The notes below the pieces were generated by a model. The model made no database searches. It was not told where the DNA came from and saw nothing but the letters and a program-made list of their open reading frames with translations. A DNA stretch of 40,635 bases from Bacteroidia bacterium (GTDB lineage Bacteria; Bacteroidota; Bacteroidia; Bacteroidales; GWF2-35-48), in assembly GCA_016212695.1 (NCBI GenBank), contig JACREX010000221.1, positions 1-40,635 on the forward strand, in the 5' to 3' direction. Position 1 is the first letter of the stretch. Every line of letters begins with the position of its first letter. The translations under genes and the position numbers were made by a program. Below are positions 18,901 through 26,435 of this stretch, piece by piece.

Positions 18901-21248
18901 TCACATGGACCACTAATCCTCAGCAGACCGGCTCCCTGGCTAGTAATTTATGTCCCGGAACCTATTCCGTGATAGTAACAGATGCCAATTTATGTGCTAC
19001 CTCTACAAACCGTACTGTAACTCAACCTTCGGTTTTACAATCAGCAGTAACAAATCATACCGATGTATCCTGTTATGGCGCTTGCAATGGAAACGCAACC
19101 GCCATGGCAAACGGAGGAGTTCAACCATATATTTTTACATGGTCTAATAGTTCGGTTGGCGGTACGGCAACAGCTCTTTGTGCGGGAGTTTATACTGTAA
19201 CTGCAATGGATGCACATAGCTGTACCAGCATATGTAATATTACCATCACACAGCCAGATTCCATACATATTGATGCAACTGTTACTGATGTCACTTGTAA
19301 TGGCGCTCATAATGGACAGATACTATTAAATGTTTCCGGCGGCACAGGTTATGTTTATAACTGGTTCCCTAATGTGAGTTCCAATTCTGTTGCTGCTCCG
19401 CTTCAACCTGGCAGCTATACAGTTATTGTTTCCGATTATAATGATTTGAACTGTACGGTTACTGCAACATATGCAATAACAGAACCGAACCTGGTTACTG
19501 TGGTTACTGATTATGCTCCTACCACCTGTGGTTTAAACAATGGAATGGCCTATATAAGCGGACAGGTTCAGGGAGGAACAGCGCCGTATTCATATGTCTG
19601 GACTCCGGGTAATATTACAAATGATACAGTCTATAATGCTTCGGCAGGAACTTATCATTTACAAATTATAGATTCTCATAATTGTACCTCGAATTCAACG
19701 GTTGTTGTTAGTTCACAGCAACCCCCTGTATTGAATAATCTGACTGTAACAAATATTTCCTGTCCCGGAGCAAATGATGGCTTGGCTTTTATAAGTGTTC
19801 AGTCAGGCTCTCAGCCCTATAGTTATACATGGTCGCCGTTTATCGGGAATGATTCAATTGTGTCAAATCTTTCAGCAGTTATCTATGGATTATCAGCCGG
19901 AACTTATAATGTTACTATAACCGATAATGATGGTTGTCATATACAAACCGTATTCATTATTACACAACCATCTCCCATTACCATACATGCCGATGGAGAA
20001 AGATGGATATGTATTGGCCAGAATGCCACGATCAGCGCAAGCGCATCGGGAGGAACGCCGCCTTATACTTTCCAGTGGATCGGATTGCCCCAGAATACCC
20101 AGGTACAGGTAGTGAACCCGACCGTTACAACAATGTATCCTGTATATGGCGTAGATTCCAGAGGTTGTATTTCAGATACCGTATCAGTTATCATACATGT
20201 ATTCCCTCCGATCACGATAGATGTATATGCAGATACCAACAGGGTATGTAAAGGAAATACTACCGCGTTGCATGCTCTGCCCACCGGCGGTAACGGAGGC
20301 CCGTATAATTATGTCTGGTCGGATATTCAACCCTTAGATACAGTTCCTTTTGCAGACAGGGATGTTTCACCCATTGATACCACGACGTATTATGTATATG
20401 CCATAGATGGTTGCGGATCGCCGAGCAACCAGGACAGCGTAACCATCATTGTTTTACCTGTGCCGCAGGTAGCGATATTAGTTAATAAGGCATATGGTTG
20501 CGAACCCTTAGAAGTATTTTTCAATAATATTGGAACCATGCCTAATATTACTTATCTGTGGAATTTTCATGATCCGTATTCTAATAATAATGTGCAGATG
20601 GACAGAAACCCCTCGCATTTATTCACTCAGGACGGAACGTATAATGTAACTTTATTGATAACCACATCCGACGGGTGTACCGCTTCAGCCAATAAGGATA
20701 TAATTGTTTATCCGAAGCCGAATGCTAATTTTATTGCTGATCCCTGGGTTGCAAGTTTATTCCATTCAACCATTAAATTTTTTGATGAATCGGGTGATGA
20801 TATAGTACACTGGCAATGGAATTTTGGCGATAACCGGTATTCGGGCCTGCAGAATCCGGAACATACCTATGAACATGCGGATTCGTTTAACGTACAGCTT
20901 ATTGTCCGGACATTACATGGATGTATAGATTCAATAACTCAAATTATTGAAATCAGGAGCGAATTCACTTTGTATGTTCCCACAGCATTTGATCCGAATT
21001 CTCCGGTGAACAGGGAATTTTACCCGCAGGGAGAAGGCTTTGATGAAAAATTTTACCATTTGTATATTTATGACCGCTGGGGTGAACTGATTTTTGAAAC
21101 AACAGACTTTAAAGAGAGATGGAGCGGTAAGCCTTTCAACAATGGAAGCGAATATGTGAAATCCGGTACATACGTGTGGTATATCTGGATAAAAGATATT
21201 TACGGGAAGGCGCATGAGAAGGCTGGAACTGTTACTGTGATCAGGTAA
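12999..21248 (+). CDS. Giant SprB-repeat surface adhesin with PKD domains and type B T9SS sorting domain
   Basis: I chose ATG 12999 (MKKILLFLFYF, a signal peptide) over the in-frame TTG at 12993. The ~2,750-residue protein has two N-terminal beta-domains resembling pre-peptidase C-terminal modules (about 28-300), a Gly-rich linker, and an Ig-like module. About 24 SprB-type repeats of ~77 residues span residues ~380-2330; each has a CNGxxNG-like start, GGxxPYtYxW core, GTYTVTVTD strand and ITQP end, and a PKD-like insert follows repeat 2. Two Ig-like modules, two PKD domains (WNFGDN in the second) and a CHU_C/type B sorting domain (last ~95 residues, YDRWGELIFE) follow. In Flavobacterium, SprB is the mobile gliding adhesin; here adhesion is likely but motility is not shown. 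No SprF/PorP-like gene follows. The composition (Thr/Asn/Cys-rich) reflects the repeats. Confidence 0.93.
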   Translation: MKKILLFLFYFIGVYFFCYNQIFGQCNNCNAQYPSATQSTTSATMTTISTCMYGGEYAVCNVTAGQTYNWQTCGDTDFDTQLTLQQGTGCSGTDLVYNDDGCSLQSTITWTATFTGTVSVLVSQYNCVTNSTCMTLQWACTSCGGGGGGSCPGAPSCSTSPPANDNCNTPTPICEFEGYCGNTSTSYTAGDIPAGFCGSVENNSWLSFTASATSATLNIYVCNCTWGDGIQMEIYETNNCNAFTSHSNCWNPAIETNGTVTATGLTVGNDYLLMIDGFAGDDCDYTISAASGIWQANAIVTQSGTSTYSMCLGQSANLLASGGTAYSWTPTTGLSNPNIANPVATPTTTTTYTCSVTGGNPLCPGTNTVSVTITVTPGLTLTPSSTNPSCNGGSNGTATVTVSGGAAPYTYVWNDPPPVQTTATATGLSAGTYTVTVTSSNGCSNTTSVTLTNPPLMTVSLTPAAATCGSSNGSISCAVSNGTPNYTFACTGQTNATNQASPYTFSNLAPGTYTVTATSSTGCTATATTTITTTGSVTATFTYNGNHCVGGTAYNFTNTGTSGGIPAPTYSWTFPSGTPSTSTQNNPIGITWSAAGTYTVTHTITQGTCNATQTMVITVYPNPAPNVNVTNIACSGSCTGVATANPTGGSSFTYVWSTGPTTQAITNLCAGTYTVTVTNSDNCQGTQTVTITQPAPLILVTTRTDATCYGLCNGTANVTASGGSGSYTYNWSGGSTPSSPGTSALCVGNYTVTVTDASAPTCQQTASVTIGQPSDIILTMSTTNAACGNPTGTATVNVTNGNPPITYVWSTAPPQTGQTATGLAAGAYTVTVTANGCTKTGTANVGSTGGPTISIASSTNINCNGQSTGSATASAPVGGAAPFVYQWDAGTPPLNQLSVNGLSSGTHTITVTDNNGCTATASVTITQPAALTATTSPVGANCGLATGSIQANPNGGISPYTYSWNSAPVQTTQIATALPPGTYTVTVTDNNNCTTTASGTISNLPGVAIAVKSTTNITCNGLCNGTASLESTGGIPSYIYTVSAPSGYTTTTASLNVVVPNLCAGTYSVTVQDGNNCQATASFTITQPPAMTASISSSSNVSCNGGNNGSATATGIGGTGPYTGVWNTIPSQASLTALNLTAGTYSVTVTDANGCTANTTVAITQPAALSLTTNKTNAHCGQADGTASVAAVGGTTGYTYQWSGGTPPLNQPMVNGLLAGSYTVTVTDNNNCTATATVTITDIPGGSSTISAFTNVTCNGLANGLATVSMGGGLAPFTYLWNTVPAQTTVTASNLGPGTYTVSVTDANNCVATSSVTIIQPAAITNTFNQSNTTCFGQCNGSLSANPSGGTSPYTYQWSNFQTIPSITGLCAGVYTVSIIDSYSCMQSFTTTVTQPAQIVLTNVVTNAHCNQSDGAIDLTVSGGSAPYLYHWSSGEATQDLSGKPSGTFAVTVTDANLCTSNATIQINNISGPTASITASQNVQCFGANDGFATVTGNGGTLSFSYLWNTTPAQMTQTATNLGPGIYSVTVTDINTNCTVNASVTITEPAVLTMNINTHDVQCNGQCNGSANVVPFGGTPPYTFLWNTSPSSTNDTVTGLCAGSYTVVITDANACIRMQTVTINQPPFIAATTSSSALICNGVCNGTATANPNGGTPPYGFTWSANANNQTTQQAVALCPGTYTVTVSDSYNCTTTANATVTSPPPLNISLVDLQHVKCFGEYTGRIILSVTGGTPGYSYAWSNGATTQNLINISYGTYCVTVSDNNSCSKDTCFIISQPPLLNLSLTAHEETCWGLCNGYVVPNVLGGQPPYTYLWSNFDTHSTADSLCPGVFSLTVTDFNNCTASAIDTVIGHDLLGILMVNTDTATCGQANGSATISVIGGTWNFSYHWPVGVNSNSCAANNLLAGSYTVTVIDQNGCRDSLLINISNAAGPVIDSIHVDNVSCNGYCDGSLQVYYTSSTTTNTITWTTNPQQTGSLASNLCPGTYSVIVTDANLCATSTNRTVTQPSVLQSAVTNHTDVSCYGACNGNATAMANGGVQPYIFTWSNSSVGGTATALCAGVYTVTAMDAHSCTSICNITITQPDSIHIDATVTDVTCNGAHNGQILLNVSGGTGYVYNWFPNVSSNSVAAPLQPGSYTVIVSDYNDLNCTVTATYAITEPNLVTVVTDYAPTTCGLNNGMAYISGQVQGGTAPYSYVWTPGNITNDTVYNASAGTYHLQIIDSHNCTSNSTVVVSSQQPPVLNNLTVTNISCPGANDGLAFISVQSGSQPYSYTWSPFIGNDSIVSNLSAVIYGLSAGTYNVTITDNDGCHIQTVFIITQPSPITIHADGERWICIGQNATISASASGGTPPYTFQWIGLPQNTQVQVVNPTVTTMYPVYGVDSRGCISDTVSVIIHVFPPITIDVYADTNRVCKGNTTALHALPTGGNGGPYNYVWSDIQPLDTVPFADRDVSPIDTTTYYVYAIDGCGSPSNQDSVTIIVLPVPQVAILVNKAYGCEPLEVFFNNIGTMPNITYLWNFHDPYSNNNVQMDRNPSHLFTQDGTYNVTLLITTSDGCTASANKDIIVYPKPNANFIADPWVASLFHSTIKFFDESGDDIVHWQWNFGDNRYSGLQNPEHTYEHADSFNVQLIVRTLHGCIDSITQIIEIRSEFTLYVPTAFDPNSPVNREFYPQGEGFDEKFYHLYIYDRWGELIFETTDFKERWSGKPFNNGSEYVKSGTYVWYIWIKDIYGKAHEKAGTVTVIR

Positions 21249-21255
21249 AGGAGGT

Positions 21256-21310
21256 AAAACCGGTAATCGGTAAACAGTAATCGGTCGTCTGTCGTCGGTC
21301 ATCCGTAACT
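21256..21310. repeat. Intergenic phrase of GTAATCGGT/GTCGTCGGT-like units
   Basis: The short gap between the convergent adhesin and transketolase genes is made of GGTAATCGGTAAACAGTAAT followed by CGGTCGTCTGTCGTCGGTCA. This resembles other short-period intergenic phrases in this window. No terminator hairpin with a T-tract is evident. Confidence 0.5.
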
Positions 21311-21315
21311 TTCTG

Positions 21316-22272
21316 TTATGCTTTACGTTTTACTACCCGTTCTGCAGCGCTGACAACATCGGCAGTATCAATTTTATATTTGGTTAGCAGTTCTTCAGGT
21401 TTTCCGCTTTCACCGAATTTATCATCCACTGCAACCATTTCAATCGGCAGGGGATTTTTTCGTGCAAGAAGTTGCGCGATGCTGTCGCCCAGCCCGCCGT
21501 TCATCAGATGTTCTTCTGCCGTAACTACAGCACGGGTCTTTTTTACTGATTCCAGGATAGCGGTTTCATCAAGAGGTTTTATGGTATGTATATTGATAAT
21601 TTCAGCAGATATACCTTTTGATCCTAGGATTTCACAGGCTTCAACAGCTTTCCATACAAGGTGGCCCGTTGCAAAGATGGTAACATCCGTACCTTCATTC
21701 AAAAGAATTGCCTTCCCGATTTCAAAAATCTGGTTTTCGGGAGTAAAATTCGGAACTGCCGGACGTCCGAATCTTAGGTAAACCGGGCCGTTATAATTGG
21801 CAATGGCAAGGGTTGCAGCCTTTGTCTGGTTGTAATCGCAGGGGTTGATCACCGTCATATTCGGAAGCATTTTCATCAGCCCGATATCTTCCATGATCTG
21901 GTGCGTGGCTCCGTCTTCGCCAAGTGTCAGTCCGGCATGAGAAGCGCATATTTTTACATTTTTATTGGAATAAGCCACGCACTGGCGTATCTGGTCATAT
22001 ACTCTTCCGGTTGCAAAGTTGGCAAAGGTTCCTGCAAAAGGAATTTTACCACCTACTGTAAACCCGGCGGCTATTCCTATCATATTTGCTTCGGCTATTC
22101 CTGTCTGGATGAAGCGTTCGGGAAATTCTTTTGCAAAAGCATCCATTTTTAAGGATACTGTGAGATCAGCACATAATGCGACAACATTCGGATTTTTTTT
22201 GCCCAGTTCATACAGCCCTGCCCCAAAACCGGAGCGTGTGTCTTTGTTGCCCGATGAAGATATTTTTTTCAT
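21316..22272 (-). CDS. Transketolase, C-terminal subunit (split transketolase)
   Basis: The protein covers the pyrimidine-binding and C-terminal domains of transketolase: the conserved [13 protein letters not shown] (which carries the cofactor-activating glutamate), [14 protein letters not shown] with [15 protein letters not shown], and a C-terminal domain with NIHTIKPLD and [10 protein letters not shown]. At 318 residues it is a typical stand-alone C-subunit that needs a separate ThDP/diphosphate-binding N-subunit. Such a partner is usually adjacent in split systems but is absent from this window. The enzyme transfers C2 units in the non-oxidative pentose phosphate pathway. The start codon is one base from the end of the VWA gene, so it is co-transcribed with it, an unusual partner. 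Confidence 0.93.
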   Translation of the reverse strand: MKKISSSGNKDTRSGFGAGLYELGKKNPNVVALCADLTVSLKMDAFAKEFPERFIQTGIAEANMIGIAAGFTVGGKIPFAGTFANFATGRVYDQIRQCVAYSNKNVKICASHAGLTLGEDGATHQIMEDIGLMKMLPNMTVINPCDYNQTKAATLAIANYNGPVYLRFGRPAVPNFTPENQIFEIGKAILLNEGTDVTIFATGHLVWKAVEACEILGSKGISAEIINIHTIKPLDETAILESVKKTRAVVTAEEHLMNGGLGDSIAQLLARKNPLPIEMVAVDDKFGESGKPEELLTKYKIDTADVVSAAERVVKRKA

Positions 22273-22273
22273 T

Positions 22274-23677
22274 TTATTGTAAATTTACGGTGATGGTGGT
22301 ACCTGAAACAATTTTAAATTGTTTTTCTACAGTTGCAGTGGTCATCTTGGTGTTTTTTGAACGGTATATAACTTTATACCTGCCCGGCAGCATGGTCAGC
22401 ATTTCAGAATTCATGGTCTGATTCAAATTGCATATCCATTCAAGGGAATTGTCTTTATCAGCAAAAACACTGGCATAACCGGGCGACGGCATTTGAAAAT
22501 TTACAACACCGGGTTTTGGGATTTCTACAGTAGTTGTGTAACTTTGTTTAATATCCACATCATCTATTATTAACCTGGGAAGGGTAAGAATTTCCAGATC
22601 ATACCTGCCTACAATATATTTTTCAGATTTAGTGGCCTCCTGCAGATTCAGCGTTTCCATTTCCTTGAATTTTCTAACAATAGTATAGATGGGTTTGTTC
22701 TGATTGTAAGATTCAAGTTTTATAACAAGATTTCCCTGCGGCGCATCAACAGGAATCACTTTATGTTTTCCGGGAATAAGGGTGATACTGTCGGCAGTTA
22801 CAGGAGGTATCGTGTGCACAATCAGTTTATAAATTATTAAAGGATCAAGCTGAAGCGTGTCCGGGTTTCCCCTGTGATTTAAAGTATGCACGTAATTATA
22901 TTTTATGGCTCCCGAAAACTTGTCAATAAATGTCATCGGAACATTGGTTTCGGTTGGCTGGCTGTTTATATCGAGAAGATTTACCTGGGCTGTTGTTGAA
23001 TTCAGCACCTGTGAAATTATAACATTCAGCACTTCTTTAAACTGCACCTCATTGGTTGCATCATAGTAAGAACCTACACATTCGAAAGACTTTTTAAATT
23101 TTGCATCCATATCCACACCGATCACAAAAGGTTTCAGAACAATCCCTTTTTTTTGCAGTTCGCGGGAAACAGCGCAGGGATCGCCGTCGCAGGCTTCAAT
23201 ACCGTCTGTGATTATAATGATGATATTCCGGCCATAGCCGCTCTCGGGGAAATCATTCCCGCATAGTTCAAGCGACCGGGCAATGGGAGTTGTTCCTTTT
23301 GGTACGATTGAAACGATTTTTTGTTTGATAATGGATACATTGTCGCGGCTGAAAGGGACTTCAAGTTTTGTATCGTTGCAATCCTGCGGACCCGCGGGCG
23401 GCGCCTGGCTCTGATGCCCGTATACGCGAAGCGCAAGATCAATATTTTCAATGGTTCCCAGGCTGTCGAGCATATTGAGGAGCAACCTTTTCGATATATC
23501 CATTTTTGTTGATTTCTCCCATTTCCCCGACATGCTCTGCGAAGCATCCAGAACAAATAATATCCGTGTAAGCGTGCGGTTGGCTTTTTTATTTTGGGAA
23601 AATACCGGTGTAATAATGACCAAAGCAATAATCAAAAAAACGATTTTTTGAATGGTTTTGAAAATATTTGAGGTCAT
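22274..23677 (-). CDS. Secreted VWA-domain protein
   Basis: A signal peptide (about 1-28, ending VFSQ) precedes a von Willebrand factor A domain (about 37-240). The MIDAS metal site is complete: DASQS at 44-48, Thr129/130 in PKGTTPI, and Asp158 in ITDG. Paired cysteines at ACDGDPC and elsewhere suggest an oxidised periplasmic location. Residues 245-467 form several beta-sandwich or PEGA-like segments ([32 protein letters not shown]), common in Bacteroidota VWA proteins. The function is unknown; MIDAS VWA domains usually mediate metal-dependent protein contacts. It lies in the gyrA-TPR-TPR-VWA-tkt minus-strand run, 74 bases after the second TPR gene and one base before transketolase. Confidence 0.88.
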   Translation of the reverse strand: MTSNIFKTIQKIVFLIIALVIITPVFSQNKKANRTLTRILFVLDASQSMSGKWEKSTKMDISKRLLLNMLDSLGTIENIDLALRVYGHQSQAPPAGPQDCNDTKLEVPFSRDNVSIIKQKIVSIVPKGTTPIARSLELCGNDFPESGYGRNIIIIITDGIEACDGDPCAVSRELQKKGIVLKPFVIGVDMDAKFKKSFECVGSYYDATNEVQFKEVLNVIISQVLNSTTAQVNLLDINSQPTETNVPMTFIDKFSGAIKYNYVHTLNHRGNPDTLQLDPLIIYKLIVHTIPPVTADSITLIPGKHKVIPVDAPQGNLVIKLESYNQNKPIYTIVRKFKEMETLNLQEATKSEKYIVGRYDLEILTLPRLIIDDVDIKQSYTTTVEIPKPGVVNFQMPSPGYASVFADKDNSLEWICNLNQTMNSEMLTMLPGRYKVIYRSKNTKMTTATVEKQFKIVSGTTITVNLQ

Positions 23678-23714
23678 TATTTAAAATTTAGGAATTAGGA
23701 ATTACGATTATCGT

Positions 23715-23738
23715 CACATTGAGCGAAGTCGAAATGTG
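23715..23738. repeat. Dispersed palindromic phrase, copy 2 (CACATT...AATGTG)
   Basis: CACATT (23715-23720) and AATGTG (23733-23738) flank GAGCGAAGTCGA. The outer arms match copy 1 at 10203-10225. It lies between the VWA and TPR genes, next to a GGAATTA direct repeat at 23690-23705. Confidence 0.65.
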
Positions 23739-23751
23739 TGATTGGTGAATA

Positions 23752-25029
23752 CTATTTTATTTTTTTAAGTTTTTCTTCCATCCGGGTTCCGTTATCGGCA
23801 TCTTTAAGAATCTGATAAATGCTTACTAATATCTCAACAACATTTTTACTATTTGGGTCGTTGATGTGTGCCGCTTCAAAGAAAGGAAGGGCTTTTTTGA
23901 AAAGCTCTGAGTAAGCGGATTCGTTTAACACCTGATTGTCTTTGTATAATTTTGTTGCCGGTTTGTAATAGAGTAGCGCAGCATTATAATTATAGGTAAA
24001 CACAAATCTTTTATCAGTAGTCATGGTGGTGAGCTTTTTGTATGTTGCCGCCGCTTTGTCTTTATATTCCGCAGCGCTTGAGGCATATCCCTTCTCTTCC
24101 ATTTTGTCTGATAATTTGCTGTACGCTGTGGCTAAGTTGGAATAGATAGTTATATTATCCGGCTGAATCAAAACAATTTTTTCAAATAATTTTATCTGGT
24201 CTTCCGCATTTTCTGCTTTCTTGGTTAATTCAATCGCAATAGTTGGTAATTCCTTGTTATCGGGATATAATGTCAGCCCCCTCTCGACTACCCGGGTAGC
24301 TTCGGAGTAATTTTTTTCATCAATTAAAAGTCCCGTATAATAATAATAAGCGAGCACCGAACCGTGTTGTTTTGCAGTCTCTGCATCTCCTTCAAAAAGA
24401 ATGGAGTTTTTATAATAGGTCTTTGCTTTTGCATTGTCTCCGGTCATCTGTGCGCAGAAAGCGGCAAAGTAGTCAATTGAATAAATATTGATCTTATGAA
24501 ATTTAAGAAGCTGTATAGAAATTTCCTTATCATCGCCCAGTACTGTGATTATATCTTTAAAATTTTCAAAATTATGTAAAGCCGCTTTATACAGGTCTAT
24601 TGCTTTAGGATCTGCTTTCCCGTCTTTTGGTTTAAGTTTGGTAGCGCTGTTGTATACTTCAATCCCGTCGTTGTAAAATAACGGACTGATATCAAAAAGA
24701 ACATTGATGACTTTTGACCAGAGGTCTTTTCTTACATCTAATTCTTTTACTTTTTTGCAGGCATTTAGTGATTCGATCCCAACGCTTGGATACTTTTTTT
24801 TATGCACCTTGCTTTTCATCATTTCTTTATACACATATGCTTTCATATACCAGGAGACCGGGTCGTTTTTTGTAGCTTCCGAAACCGTTTCCTTGTCAAC
24901 AGAAAATTTTGCTTTTTCAAGATCAGCATCTATCTGCCTGACTAAATTATCAGTATCCTGAATTCTGCTTTGCGAAAACAGGGATACTGTGCAAAAGAAA
25001 AAAGCGGTGAGAACAACTATTTTTTTCAT
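23752..25029 (-). CDS. Secreted TPR-repeat protein (paralogue of the preceding gene)
   Basis: A signal peptide (about 1-19, ending LFSQ) is followed by helical tetratricopeptide-like repeats; recognisable units include NYSEATRVVERGLTLYPDN and NITIYSNLATAYSKL. The C-terminal segment (ALPFFEAAHINDPNSKNVVE through EEKLKKIK) aligns with the end of the neighbouring TPR protein at 25112-26362, so the two genes are tandem paralogues. It should be a periplasmic or outer-membrane-associated scaffold; no enzymatic motif is visible. It follows an intrinsic terminator and a TATATTTG box, so it may have its own promoter and start a TPR-VWA-tkt transcript. Confidence 0.88.
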   Translation of the reverse strand: MKKIVVLTAFFFCTVSLFSQSRIQDTDNLVRQIDADLEKAKFSVDKETVSEATKNDPVSWYMKAYVYKEMMKSKVHKKKYPSVGIESLNACKKVKELDVRKDLWSKVINVLFDISPLFYNDGIEVYNSATKLKPKDGKADPKAIDLYKAALHNFENFKDIITVLGDDKEISIQLLKFHKINIYSIDYFAAFCAQMTGDNAKAKTYYKNSILFEGDAETAKQHGSVLAYYYYTGLLIDEKNYSEATRVVERGLTLYPDNKELPTIAIELTKKAENAEDQIKLFEKIVLIQPDNITIYSNLATAYSKLSDKMEEKGYASSAAEYKDKAAATYKKLTTMTTDKRFVFTYNYNAALLYYKPATKLYKDNQVLNESAYSELFKKALPFFEAAHINDPNSKNVVEILVSIYQILKDADNGTRMEEKLKKIK

Positions 25030-25045
25030 ATTAGATTCTTTTTTG

Positions 25046-25053
25046 CAAATATA
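25046..25053 (-). promoter_or_regulatory. Possible -7 box for the downstream TPR gene
   Basis: On the minus strand, TATATTTG matches TAnnTTTG exactly, 17 bases before the start codon at 25029 and just past the terminator hairpin. There is no -33 TTTG at the expected spacing, and the implied leader is very short. Confidence 0.3.
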
Positions 25054-25054
25054 T

Positions 25055-25085
25055 AAAAAAAGAGAAGCAGAAGCACTTCTCTTTT
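25055..25085 (-). terminator. Intrinsic terminator after the first TPR gene
   Basis: Arms at 25058-25067 (AAAAGAGAAG on the plus strand) and 25076-25085 (CTTCTCTTTT) give a perfect 10-bp stem with an eight-base loop. Read on the minus strand, it is followed by a run of T (25054-25060 region). It separates the two paralogous TPR genes. Confidence 0.75.
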
Positions 25086-25111
25086 GGTTTTGGCTATTTA
25101 AAAAATATTAA

Positions 25112-26362
25112 TTATTTACCAAGTTTTTTCTTCATCTCTTCGTATTTGTCTGTCATCTGGAGTTTGTAATAAATGGTTTTGAGCGTGCTGATCACATTCA
25201 TATCCTTGGGATCCAACTGATGCGCTTTTTCCATGTAGGGCAACGCTTTTTTAAACTCATCGTCGGATTTTGCTTTCAGAGTTTCATATTTTTTCTGGTC
25301 CTGTTCGTTATTTGCTTCATTGGCAATATCGGCAGCCCGGTTGTAATGCAAGGCTCCCAGATTGTAATTGGCATCAAGGTAATTCGGATCAATTTCAATG
25401 GCTTTACTATAGCATTCTTCTGATTTTTCCCATTCTTTTGTTCCTTCCAGCAAAGCACCTTTTGCAAAATAATAGGTTGCATTGTTCGGGCTTTTTTCAA
25501 TGGCTATATTCAGATAATCGAGCGCTTCTTTCGATTTATTGGACTGCAGGTAATAGTTGATAAGTTCGGCAATCACATTCTGGCAGTCGTTTGGATACGA
25601 TGAAATGCCTTTTTTCAGAGACTCTACATATTTTACAGTATCTTTATTACACTTGTAAGCAGAAGCGAGATAAAAATACATATTTGATTTTTCTTTTTTA
25701 TCGGCGCAATATTTCAAAAGTATGAGTTTGCTGTAAAATTCAACAGCCCTGTCGCACTTATTGCATTTTTCTGCAGCCAAGGCTGCGTAATAAATGATAG
25801 GCGTATCAATTCTCAGCGCCAAACCGGATAACCGCAATGAATTTTCAAAATTCTGAAGGGCTTTGCAATAATCTTTTTTATCTTTATAATCCGCCACGCC
25901 TTTATTAACAAATACATTTGCAAGAGGCGGAAGCCTGACGCCAATAATATCCTGGAGGCACTCATCATCTAAGTATTTTGTGTTTTTATCCATGAGTAAT
26001 TTAAAAAATTTTTCAAGGTCTTCTTTTTTTTCTAAATTCAAAGTCTGATTCTGAGTTTCTTTAAAATTAAGGGCAAGGGCTTTCAGGTAAGATTTATAAG
26101 ATTTTTCAGCAGCGTCCGGATCCATGTCTTTATATTTTGCTTCTTTGGTAGTTTGTATGGCAAGATAGGTATTGCCCCTGTACCACCATGTTTTATATTC
26201 GTTCATGGTTGTCTCGTGAAGAATCGCTTTTTCAATGGATTCTTTGGCTTTATCCAGTTCTCCGTATTTAAGATAATTCCAGCAACTGGTCACTTCTTTT
26301 CTTTGTCCGAATGTGGCAATACATGTCCATGCAAATACCAAAACAAATAGTAACTTTTTCAT
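25112..26362 (-). CDS. Secreted TPR-repeat protein
   Basis: A signal peptide (about 1-19, ending TFGQ) precedes an extended series of TPR-like helical repeats. The clearest are EALDYLNIAIEKSPNNATYY and WEKSEECYSKAIEIDPNYLD, with YNLGALHY following, and a final KALPYMEKAHQLDPKDMNVI. Several cysteines (KCNKC and others) occur in the middle. Proteins of this type act as protein-interaction scaffolds; the partner is unknown. The gene lies 73 bases downstream of gyrA but has its own near-perfect promoter (26389-26419) and its own terminator, so it looks like a separate transcription unit. It is paralogous to the next gene at 23752-25029. Confidence 0.9.
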   Translation of the reverse strand: MKKLLFVLVFAWTCIATFGQRKEVTSCWNYLKYGELDKAKESIEKAILHETTMNEYKTWWYRGNTYLAIQTTKEAKYKDMDPDAAEKSYKSYLKALALNFKETQNQTLNLEKKEDLEKFFKLLMDKNTKYLDDECLQDIIGVRLPPLANVFVNKGVADYKDKKDYCKALQNFENSLRLSGLALRIDTPIIYYAALAAEKCNKCDRAVEFYSKLILLKYCADKKEKSNMYFYLASAYKCNKDTVKYVESLKKGISSYPNDCQNVIAELINYYLQSNKSKEALDYLNIAIEKSPNNATYYFAKGALLEGTKEWEKSEECYSKAIEIDPNYLDANYNLGALHYNRAADIANEANNEQDQKKYETLKAKSDDEFKKALPYMEKAHQLDPKDMNVISTLKTIYYKLQMTDKYEEMKKKLGK

Positions 26363-26388
26363 TTTATTATTAAATTAAATTTGGCTTC

Positions 26389-26419
26389 AAAATTAAATAT
26401 TAAATAGTATTCGTCAAAT
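26389..26419 (-). promoter_or_regulatory. Bacteroidota-type promoter for the first TPR gene
   Basis: On the minus strand TTTG (26416-26419) and TAATTTTG (26389-26396) are separated by exactly 19 bases, matching the consensus at every fixed position. The start codon at 26362 is about 27 bases further on. It lies wholly in the gyrA-TPR gap. Confidence 0.78.
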
Positions 26420-26435
26420 TTTTTATAATAAAGAC

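Noticed and set aside
13000-20500. CRISPR-like regular DNA repeats in the adhesin gene
   Set aside because: The ~230-base periodicity comes from protein SprB repeats in a single open frame; there are no short identical repeats with unique spacers.
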